Assembly (NCBI GenBank): GCA_004296815.1
Contig: SCVT01000695.1
Location: forward strand, 1 to 15,594
Direction of reading: 5' to 3'
DNA from: Reyranella sp.
Lineage (GTDB): Bacteria; Pseudomonadota; Alphaproteobacteria; Reyranellales; Reyranellaceae
Length of the DNA: 15,594 bases
The position numbers were made by a program, and so were the translations under genes. How positions within the stretch are numbered: position 1 is the first letter of the stretch; the number at the start of each line of letters is the position of its first letter. The notes under the pieces are model-generated. The model did no database searches. It worked only from the letters and a program-made list of their open reading frames with translations, and was not told the DNA's origin. This document shows, in pieces, positions 8,003-15,216 of the stretch.

Positions 8003-8153
8003 GGCGGGCGGCAGGCGCTGCAGCGAGCGTGAGCGAGTGAAGCGCCGGGAGCCCGCACGGCTCAGAATGGACACGGCTGGAGCGACACTGCCTGAAAGCC
8101 TCCACACAGCAGGCTCTCGGCGCTTCGCTTCGCTGCAGCGCCTGTCGCCCGCC
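8003..8153. repeat. 151-base imperfect palindromic element between ccmE and ccmF
   Basis: The outer arms 8003-8026 and 8130-8153 are 24 bases each and complementary except for one position. An inner pair, 8036-8054 with 8111-8129, is complementary at 16 of 19 positions. Together they could fold into a long stem with a central part at about 8055-8110. Open frames through it on both strands resemble no family and look like by-products of GC-rich DNA. The centre contains a 23-base motif (8045-8067) that recurs at 11015-11037 on the other strand, so this looks like a member of a dispersed palindromic repeat family (REP/MITE-like). It fills almost all of the 205-base ccmE-ccmF gap. No transposase or target duplication is visible. 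Confidence 0.65.
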
Positions 8154-8167
8154 GGTCGCGAAGGCGT

Positions 8168-8602
8168 TCACTTGCGCTCTTTCCATTGGCCAGAGTCTTT
8201 CAGCGCCTTCGCGACCTCGGGCGGCATATAATTCTCGTCGTGCTTCGCCAGGATCTCGCGCGCGGCGAACACGCCGTCGGCGCCGAGTGAGCCCTCGGCG
8301 ATCACGCCCTGCCCTTCGCGGAAGAGATCCGGCAGGATGCCGCTGTAGACGACCTTCACCGTCTTGTTGGTGTCGGTGACGGTGAAGCGGACGATCTGCC
8401 CCTCCTTCTTCACGCTGCCCTGCTCGACCAGGCCACCGAGACGGAAGCGGCGGTCGGGGGCGATGGTCTTCTCGGCGAGCTGCGTCGGCGAATAGAAGAA
8501 GACGAGGTTGTCGTTCAGCGCCGTCAGCACGAGCGCGGCAGCGACGCCGAGCACGCTCAGCGAACCGATCAACAACCAGAGGCGGCGGCGCTTTGGTGTC
8601 AT
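8168..8602 (-). CDS. ccmE: Periplasmic heme chaperone CcmE
   Basis: 144 residues, normal for the family. A positively charged N-terminus (KRRR, 4-7) and one membrane anchor (about 8-29) precede an OB-fold beta-barrel in the periplasm. The heme-binding site is H121 in AKHDENYMPPE, followed by Y125, the usual HxxxY form. The early FFYSPTQLAEK segment and the GxVxxGSV-like start of the barrel (RLGGLVEQGSV, 54-64) are also typical. CcmE receives heme from CcmC/CcmD, binds it covalently through the histidine, and is released by CcmAB ATP hydrolysis to deliver heme to CcmF. The ATG at 8602 is one base after the ccmD stop (TGACATG). It ends 14 bases before the palindromic element. Confidence 0.97.
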   Translation of the reverse strand: MTPKRRRLWLLIGSLSVLGVAAALVLTALNDNLVFFYSPTQLAEKTIAPDRRFRLGGLVEQGSVKKEGQIVRFTVTDTNKTVKVVYSGILPDLFREGQGVIAEGSLGADGVFAAREILAKHDENYMPPEVAKALKDSGQWKERK

Positions 8603-8603
8603 G

Positions 8604-8741
8604 TCATCTCTTGCGGTCGAGACCCCGTGCCTCGAGCTCTCGCCGCGCCTTGTTGCGTGCGACGAGCGAGGCGATCGCCAGGCCGCCCAGAATGGCGAGG
8701 GCCACGAGATAGGCGGCGAGGATGAAGGCAGAATGATTCAT
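8604..8741 (-). CDS. ccmD: Heme exporter protein CcmD (small membrane protein)
   Basis: 45 residues, too short to be found easily. The ATG at 8741 overlaps the ccmC stop (ATGA), and the stop at 8606-8604 is one base from ccmE. It has a single membrane helix at about residues 5-28 (FILAAYLVALAILGGLAIAS) with an early Tyr and a positively charged, helical C-terminal tail (ARNKARRELEARG), exactly the CcmD pattern and position. CcmD is needed for release of holo-CcmE from the CcmABC complex. The assignment rests on position, length and topology, as the family is poorly conserved. Confidence 0.9.
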   Translation of the reverse strand: MNHSAFILAAYLVALAILGGLAIASLVARNKARRELEARGLDRKR

Positions 8742-9457
8742 TGAGTCTGGTCCGCGACCTCGAGACGGCGACGGTCTATCTCAGTCTCCGTGCGCAGCAG
8801 CACGAGCCAGACGAAAAGGAACAGCAGCGACACCGCCATCCAGAGGAGCGGCACGAGGATCGAGTTGTGGATCGCCGGCGCGTCGAGGCGCGTCACCGAC
8901 GCGGGCTGGTGCAGCGTGTTCCACCAATCGACCGAGAACTTGATGATCGGCAGGTTGATGACGCCGACCAGCGCCAGGATCGCCGCCGCGCGATCGCCAC
9001 GGCCCGAATCGTCGTAAGCGCGGCTGAGCGCGATGTGGCCGAGATAGAGGAAGAAGAGCAGCAGCATCGAGGTGAGCCGCGCATCCCACACCCAGTAGGT
9101 GCCCCACATCGGCCGGCCCCACAGCGAGCCCGTCAGCAGGCAGACCGCGGCGAAGCTCGCGCCGACGGGTGCCGCGGCGCGCGCCATCAGCGCGGCCAGC
9201 GGATGACGCCAGACGAGGAGCGACGCGCCGAGCACGGCGAGCAAGGCGTAGCCGCCCATCGACAGCCATGCGGACGGCACGTGCACGAACATGATGCGCA
9301 CGGTCTGGCCCTGCTGGTAGTCGGCGGGCGCCACGAAGAACGCCATATAGAGGCCGACGCCCAGCATCAGCACTGTGGCGAAGCCAAGGCCCGGCAGCAC
9401 GCGCTGGCTGAAGCGGCGGAAGCGCGCGGGATTGGCGAGGAAGTGCAGATCGGCCAT
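8738..9457 (-). CDS. ccmC: Heme transporter/handling protein CcmC
   Basis: 239 residues with six predicted membrane helices. The WWD motif is at about 113-127 (WGRPMWGTYWVWDAR). The two conserved periplasmic histidines are H59 (FVHVPSAW) and H183 (NTLHQPASV), next to the E. coli H60 and H184 that ligate heme. CcmC binds heme at the outer face of the membrane and passes it to CcmE. The start at ATG 9457 (MADLHFLANP) has a strong GGAGGA Shine-Dalgarno at 9465-9470; the in-frame extension to 9559 runs into ccmB and is rejected. There are 13 bases to the ccmB stop. Confidence 0.97.
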   Translation of the reverse strand: MADLHFLANPARFRRFSQRVLPGLGFATVLMLGVGLYMAFFVAPADYQQGQTVRIMFVHVPSAWLSMGGYALLAVLGASLLVWRHPLAALMARAAAPVGASFAAVCLLTGSLWGRPMWGTYWVWDARLTSMLLLFFLYLGHIALSRAYDDSGRGDRAAAILALVGVINLPIIKFSVDWWNTLHQPASVTRLDAPAIHNSILVPLLWMAVSLLFLFVWLVLLRTETEIDRRRLEVADQTQ

Positions 9458-9470
9458 GCGGCCATCCTCC

Positions 9471-10136
9471 CTATTCGCCGGCCTGCCGCAAGGCTGCGGC
9501 AATCGCCCACGGCATCGTGGCCAGGGCGACAAGTGCAAGAGCGGCGAGGATCGCGACATGCGTCACGATGCCCTCGCCCATCGCGAGCGCTTCTACAGCA
9601 CCCGCTCCGAAGATCAGGGTCGGTACGCAGAGCGGCAGGGCGAGCAGGGCCAGCAAGGCCCCGGATTTGCGGGCCCCGAGCGTCAGGGCCGCCGCCAGCC
9701 CGCCGGTCAGCGACAGCGCCGGCGTACCGACCAGGAGCGTGACGAACAGGATGAACAAGCTCTCAGGCTCGAGGCCGAAGGCGACACCGAGCAGCGGGGC
9801 CAGGAGGCTGAGCGGCAGGCCGGTCACGATCCAGTGAGCTCCGCACTTGGCGAGTGCTGCCAACTCGAGCGGCCACGGCGCCAGCAGCAGGAGGTCGAGC
9901 GTGCCGTCCTCGTAGTCGGCGGCGAACAGGCGTTCGAGCGAGAGCAGCGCAGCGAAGAGGGCAGCACACCACAGCACGCCCGCAGCGATGCGCGTGAGCA
10001 CGTTGGTCTCGGGGCCGATGCCCAGCGGGAAGAGCACAACGGCCACGACGAAGAAAGCCAGCACGACACCGACATCGCCCGGCCGCCGCCACACGAGGCG
10101 CAGGTCGCGCCGCAGGAGGCTGAGGAAACCGATCAT
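9471..10136 (-). CDS. ccmB: Heme ABC exporter permease CcmB
   Basis: 221 residues, the family length, with about six membrane helices. The characteristic cytoplasmic loop LERLFAADYEDGTLDLLLLAP (about residues 67-87) and the early LLRRDLRLVWRRPGD segment identify CcmB. It forms the membrane part of the CcmAB ATPase complex that releases heme-loaded CcmE from CcmC/CcmD. What CcmAB itself transports is still debated. The ATG at 10136 overlaps the ccmA stop (ATGA). There is no strong Shine-Dalgarno, so coupling to ccmA is likely. Confidence 0.97.
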   Translation of the reverse strand: MIGFLSLLRRDLRLVWRRPGDVGVVLAFFVVAVVLFPLGIGPETNVLTRIAAGVLWCAALFAALLSLERLFAADYEDGTLDLLLLAPWPLELAALAKCGAHWIVTGLPLSLLAPLLGVAFGLEPESLFILFVTLLVGTPALSLTGGLAAALTLGARKSGALLALLALPLCVPTLIFGAGAVEALAMGEGIVTHVAILAALALVALATMPWAIAAALRQAGE

Positions 10137-10747
10137 GCGGCGAGCTCGAGCGTGCGGCCGACGACGCCGAGCGCAGCATGCGTCGCGGCGATCGCGAGGC
10201 CGCCGCCTTCGAGATGCTTCTGCAACGCGGAGCGAAAGGCCGCCTGCGCCGGCGCGTCGAGAGCGTTCAGCGGCTCGTCGAGCAGCCAGAGCGGCGCGGC
10301 GGCAAGCACCACGCGCGCGAGCGCCGTGCGGCGACGCTGGCCGGCAGAGAGCGTGCGCACGGGCCGCGCGGCGAGCGGGCCGAGATCGAAAGCCACGAGG
10401 GCGCTGTCGAGACGGGCGGCATCGCCGCCGCGCAGGCGCTCGGCAGTCTCGAGGTTCTCAGCAACGGTGAGGTCGCCCTTCAGCCCGTCGAGATGGCCGA
10501 GCCAAGCCAGCCGCCCGCGCCAGGTGTCGGGGTCGCCGGCGACATCCTCGCCCTGCCAGCGGATCGTGCCGGCGTCGGGTCGGACCAGGCCGGCCAGCGC
10601 GCGCAGGAGGGTGGTCTTGCCGCTGCCGTTGCGGCCGGTCAGGGCCAGCAGTTCGCCCCCGCCCAGCCCGAAGGACAGGCGGTCGAACACCGGGCGGCTG
10701 CCGCGGCGGCAGGCCAGGTCCGTGACCTCGAGGAGGGGGGACGCCAT
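10133..10747 (-). CDS. ccmA: Heme ABC exporter ATP-binding protein CcmA
   Basis: 204 residues from the ATG at 10747. Walker A GRNGSGKT (38-45), signature LSAGQRRR (133-140), Walker B WLLDEP (154-159) and the switch histidine in ATHAAL (H190) are all intact. The short length, the start LEVTDLACRRGSRPVF and the LSAGQ signature are typical of CcmA. It drives the CcmAB complex. It is the first gene of the ccm operon. A GTG at 10765 is an alternative start, but it adds only LPRRP-like residues. Neither start has a visible Shine-Dalgarno, and an intrinsic terminator ends only about 22 bases upstream, so expression may depend on how the leader RNA folds or on a leaderless start. Confidence 0.96.
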   Translation of the reverse strand: MASPLLEVTDLACRRGSRPVFDRLSFGLGGGELLALTGRNGSGKTTLLRALAGLVRPDAGTIRWQGEDVAGDPDTWRGRLAWLGHLDGLKGDLTVAENLETAERLRGGDAARLDSALVAFDLGPLAARPVRTLSAGQRRRTALARVVLAAAPLWLLDEPLNALDAPAQAAFRSALQKHLEGGGLAIAATHAALGVVGRTLELAA

Positions 10748-10753
10748 GGGGCG

Positions 10754-10767
10754 CCGTGGTAGCACGG
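10754..10767 (-). other. Small hairpin directly before the ccmA start
   Basis: CCGTG (10754-10758) pairs with CACGG (10763-10767) across a 4-base loop, between the terminator T-run and the ccmA ATG. It occupies the place where a ribosome binding site would be expected. Confidence 0.35.
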
Positions 10768-10769
10768 GA

Positions 10770-10814
10770 CAAAGAAAAAGGCCGTCATCTCGGGGGAGAG
10801 TGAGATGACGGCCT
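10770..10814 (-). terminator. Intrinsic terminator upstream of ccmA
   Basis: A perfect 13-base stem (10779-10791 with 10802-10814) and a 10-base loop. On the minus strand the stem is followed directly by TTTTCTTTG (10778-10770). This is a standard Rho-independent terminator for leftward transcripts. It lies 22 bases before the ccmA ATG and almost 300 bases after the end of the ABC operon, so it is better explained as the end of a small RNA or as an attenuator of ccm than as the ABC operon terminator. Confidence 0.85.
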
Positions 10815-10917
10815 AAGCGCCTCCGAAGAGGCTAGAACGTGGCTTTGGGGGGACCACGTTCGGGGGAGATACAAGACAGAAGATGGAAACCTCCAATGGC
10901 CGTCGCTAGACCCAATT
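10770..10917 (-). ncRNA. Candidate small RNA or ccm leader RNA with C-rich loops
   Basis: Inferred transcript of about 150 bases on the minus strand, from near 10917 (after a possible -10 box) to the terminator T-run. It would fold into stem-loops at 10835-10861 (8-base stem, loop containing TCCCCCC), 10819-10832 (5-base stem, four-base loop) and the terminator at 10779-10814 (loop ending in CTCCCCC). The decamer TCTCCCCCGA occurs twice (minus strand of 10860-10869 and 10790-10799), exposed once in a single strand and once in the terminator loop. Such CU-rich unpaired motifs are typical of alphaproteobacterial RNAs that bind Shine-Dalgarno sequences (AbcR and CcsR types), but I do not recognise this as a member. 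The alternative is a leader that attenuates ccmA. Start point and existence are unproven. Confidence 0.4.
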
Positions 10918-10929
10918 GGGGCGATTATG
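10911..10929 (-). promoter_or_regulatory. Possible -10 box and adjacent palindrome upstream of ccmA leader
   Basis: The minus strand has CATAAT (10929-10924), one base from the TATAAT consensus, and a perfect palindrome CCCAATTGGG at 10911-10920 that would lie at about the start of transcription. No good -35 box sits 16-18 bases upstream of it. TTGAAA at 10990-10985 (by eye, give or take a few bases) is too far. The stretch 10870-11000 is markedly more AT-rich than the rest of the window, which suits a promoter. Confidence 0.3.
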
Positions 10930-10967
10930 TGATATTTGGGCAACACCATCGCCCGACACATAGCGCA

Positions 10968-10985
10968 GAAAAGATAAATCTTTTC
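10968..10985. promoter_or_regulatory. 18-base palindrome, possible operator
   Basis: GAAAAGAT-AA-ATCTTTTC has perfect 8-base arms around a 2-base centre, in the AT-rich part of the intergenic region about 40 bases upstream of the possible -10 box. The symmetry is typical of a site for a dimeric regulator. The regulator is not identified. It is too AT-rich for a terminator. Confidence 0.4.
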
Positions 10986-11014
10986 AAAGAGTTAGGAAGA
11001 AGTGCCCGCGCCGG

Positions 11015-11037
11015 TTCTGAACCATGCGGGCTCTCGG
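11015..11037 (-). repeat. Second copy of the 23-base dispersed motif
   Basis: Read on the minus strand it matches 8045-8067 (plus strand) at 20 of 23 positions, and the three differences are all transitions; the shared core is GAGCCCGCA. It overlaps the left arm of the hairpin at 11036-11053, and lies next to the end of the ABC operon. It is evidence of a repeat family in this genome. Confidence 0.55.
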
Positions 11038-11090
11038 GCCTGTTTACAGGCCCTGCCGCCCACCTCGCGTAAGGGCTCCGCCCTTACGCG
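11036..11090 (-). terminator. Two tandem hairpins at the end of the ABC operon
   Basis: Hairpin one has an 11-base perfect stem, 11066-11076 with 11080-11090, and a 3-base loop. The TAA stop codon of the permease (11086-11084) lies inside its 5' arm on the RNA. Hairpin two (GGGCCTG 11036-11042 with CAGGCCC 11047-11053) follows after 12 bases. Neither is followed by a T-run, so they may protect the 3' end or slow polymerase rather than act as classic terminators. Confidence 0.5.
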
Positions 11091-12259
11091 TAGGGATCTG
11101 CCGCGTCCCTCATTCCGTCGCCCATGAACTGGTACGCCAGGATCACGAGGATCACCGGCACCACGGGCAGCATCAGCCACCAGTTCACGGCGACGACATT
11201 GATGTCGGTCGCCTCATTCAGCAGGACGCCCCAGGAGGTGATGGGGGGCCTGAGGCCGAGGCCCAGGAACGAGAGCGCGGTTTCGGCCAGGATCATCGAC
11301 GGGATCGAGAGTGTCGCCGAGGCGATCAGATGGCTCATGAAGCCCGGCAGCAGGTGCCGTCCGATGATGCGGGCAGGCTTGGCGCCCATCATCTGGGCGG
11401 CGGCAGCGTAGTCCTCCTCGCGCAGCGACAGGAGCTTGGAGCGAACGGCGCGCCCCAGGCCCGGCCAGTCGAGCAGCGCCAGAATGATGGTGATGCCGAA
11501 GTAGACCAGCAGCGGCGACCAGGTAACGGGCAGCGCGGCGGAAAGCGCAAGCCATAGCGGCAAGTGCGGGAAGCTCTTGATGATCTCGGTGATGCGCTGA
11601 ACGACGCTGTCGATCCAGCCGCCGTAGTAGCCGGCGAGACCGCCCAACACGAGAGCGAGCGCAAAGGAAAGCGCAATGCCGATGATGCCGATGGTGAGCG
11701 AGATGCGCGCGGCGTAGACGATGCGACTGAACATGTCGCGCCCCAGCCGGTCGGTGCCCAGCCAGAAGAAGGTGCCATCCTCGGCGGGACAGACGAAGTG
11801 GAAGCTTCCCTCGATCAAGCCCCAGAACTCGTACTTCTCGCCCAGGCAGAAAAAGCGGAGCTGCTGTGGCTTGGTCGGATCTGGCGTGTAGATGCGCTGG
11901 AGCGTCATCGGATCGCGCTCGGTCTTGAGCCCGTAGACGAACGGCCCGAGGAACTTGCCCTCGTGGAAGAGATGGACCTGCTGCGGGGAGGCGAAGATAT
12001 AGCGCGAATGGCGCGTGTGCAGGTCGTAGGGCGCGATGAACTCGCTGATCAGCGTCGAGGCGTACATCAGCAGCAGAAACACCGCGGAGACGACGGCCGG
12101 CCGATGGCGGCGGAAGCGCCACCACATCAGCTTCCACTGGCCCGCCATGTAGTAGCGTTCCTGCTCCGCCGTCAGCTTGTCGGCGACGTAGGGGTCCCAC
12201 GGCTCCTGGCTGACGAAGTGGGGAGCGCGTCGCCGCGGGGGAGGCGTCGTGTCGGTCAT
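11084..12259 (-). CDS. Peptide-type ABC importer permease, DppC/OppC family, with large periplasmic insertion
   Basis: 391 residues, about 90 longer than a usual DppC. A cytoplasmic N-terminus (1-52) carries QEPWDPYVADKLTAEQERYY. The first membrane helix (about 54-75) is followed by an extended periplasmic loop (about 77-165) with two cysteines (C138, C157). Next come the family signature LGTDRLGRDMFSR (167-179) and five further helices. The cytoplasmic coupling loop EEDYAAAAQMMGAKPARIIGRH (281-302) has the EAA...G pattern that contacts the ATPase. The start at ATG 12259 has GGAG at 12267-12270 and follows the DppB-type gene stop by one base (TGACATG). The extension to 12310 would overlap that gene and is rejected. 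It is the last gene of the operon. The substrate is probably an oligopeptide or related compound, but it cannot be told from a permease. C138/C157 may form a disulfide. Confidence 0.93.
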   Translation of the reverse strand: MTDTTPPPRRRAPHFVSQEPWDPYVADKLTAEQERYYMAGQWKLMWWRFRRHRPAVVSAVFLLLMYASTLISEFIAPYDLHTRHSRYIFASPQQVHLFHEGKFLGPFVYGLKTERDPMTLQRIYTPDPTKPQQLRFFCLGEKYEFWGLIEGSFHFVCPAEDGTFFWLGTDRLGRDMFSRIVYAARISLTIGIIGIALSFALALVLGGLAGYYGGWIDSVVQRITEIIKSFPHLPLWLALSAALPVTWSPLLVYFGITIILALLDWPGLGRAVRSKLLSLREEDYAAAAQMMGAKPARIIGRHLLPGFMSHLIASATLSIPSMILAETALSFLGLGLRPPITSWGVLLNEATDINVVAVNWWLMLPVVPVILVILAYQFMGDGMRDAADPYA

Positions 12260-12260
12260 G

Positions 12261-13259
12261 TCACTTCTCCGACGTCGCGCCGAAGCGGATGCGCGGATCG
12301 AGCGCGGCAAGCGCCAGGTCCGAGATCAGCATGCCGACGACGGTAAGGGCCGCGACGAAGAGCAGGAAGGTGGCGGCGAGGTTCACGTCCTGGGTCTTGA
12401 GCGCGCCGAGCAGCATCGGCCCGGTGGTGGGCAGCGACAGCACGACCGAGACGATCACCGAGCCCGAAATGACGTCGGGCAGCAGGCCGCCGATGTCGGC
12501 CACGAACGGGTTGATCGAGTGCCGCAGCGGGTACTTCACCAGCAGCTTCATGGGCGGCAGGCCCTTGGCGCGGCCGGTGACGACGTACTGCTTCTGCAGC
12601 TCGTCGAGCAGGTTGGCGCGCAGCCGGCGGATCATGCCGGCGGTGCCCGACATGCCGATCACGATCACCGGAATGATGAGGTGCTGCATGATCGACACGA
12701 CCTTGCCCCAGGAAAGCGGCTTGTCGATGTACTCGGGGTCCATCAGGCCGCCGATCGACAGGCCGAAATAGACCTTGCCGACATAGAGCAGGACCAGCGC
12801 CAGCAGGAAGTTCGGGATGGCGAGGCCGATGAAGCCGATGAACGAGGCCACGTAATCGCCGAGCTTGTACTGGTGCGTGGCGGCGTAGACGCCGATGACG
12901 AACGACACGATCCAGATGAAGGCGATGGTTGCCGTCTCCATCACGATGGTGAGCGCGAGGCGCTCGCCGATCAGCTCGGACACCGGCACGGTGTCCTGGC
13001 AGGAGAGGCCGAAATCCCAGCGGAAGATACCCGTGACCCATTCGAAGTAGCGTACCCAGAGCGGCTGGTTGAGGCCGTACATCTCGCGCAGTTCGTCGGC
13101 GCGCTTGTGGGCGTCGGCATCGCCGCGCGCCAGCAGCTCCTCGATCTGCGAGGTGACACAATCGCCGGGCGGCAGGTCGATGATGAAGTAGACGAGCGCG
13201 CTGATCACGAACAGCGTCGGGACCATCAGGAGGATGCGGCGAACGATGAAGTTCAGCAT
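12261..13259 (-). CDS. Peptide-type ABC importer permease, DppB/OppB family
   Basis: 332 residues. The family N-terminus MLNFIVRRILLMVPTLFVIS is a membrane helix, followed by the periplasmic segment (about 30-100) with MYGLNQPLWVRYFEWVTGI. The remaining helices contain the DppB pattern GLAIPNFLLAL (145-155). The EAA-type loop reads QYVVTGRAKGLPPMKLLVKYPLRH (about 224-247). TTGPMLLGALKTQDVNLA and LDPRI near the end are also typical. The start at ATG 13259 has a very strong GGGGGAGG Shine-Dalgarno at 13269-13276 and follows the ATPase stop by one base. It pairs with the DppC-type protein to form the channel. The insert with CVTSQIEELLARGDADAHKR (34-53) between helix 1 and the usual loop resembles YejB-like or other longer DppB relatives. 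Confidence 0.95.
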   Translation of the reverse strand: MLNFIVRRILLMVPTLFVISALVYFIIDLPPGDCVTSQIEELLARGDADAHKRADELREMYGLNQPLWVRYFEWVTGIFRWDFGLSCQDTVPVSELIGERLALTIVMETATIAFIWIVSFVIGVYAATHQYKLGDYVASFIGFIGLAIPNFLLALVLLYVGKVYFGLSIGGLMDPEYIDKPLSWGKVVSIMQHLIIPVIVIGMSGTAGMIRRLRANLLDELQKQYVVTGRAKGLPPMKLLVKYPLRHSINPFVADIGGLLPDVISGSVIVSVVLSLPTTGPMLLGALKTQDVNLAATFLLFVAALTVVGMLISDLALAALDPRIRFGATSEK

Positions 13260-13260
13260 G

Positions 13261-15212
<1,952 letters not shown>

Positions 15213-15216
<4 letters not shown>

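Noticed and set aside
7963..8058. N-terminal extension of CcmF to 8058
   Set aside because: The added residues are Cys/Arg-rich and enter the palindromic element. The GTG at 7962 gives the standard CcmF N-terminus.
8001..8231. Short open frames on both strands through the ccmE-ccmF gap
   Set aside because: They fall in a palindromic element, so open frames arise on both strands together. Neither looks like a protein.
9458..9559. N-terminal extension of CcmC to 9559
   Set aside because: It overlaps ccmB by about 90 bases, while ATG 9457 has a strong Shine-Dalgarno and the normal start of the family.
10839..11072. A 77-codon plus-strand open frame in the intergenic region before ccmA
   Set aside because: It crosses the hairpin at 10835-10861, both palindromes and the dispersed 23-base motif, has no recognisable domain, and its GTG start has no convincing ribosome binding site. 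RNA and DNA structure explains the region better.
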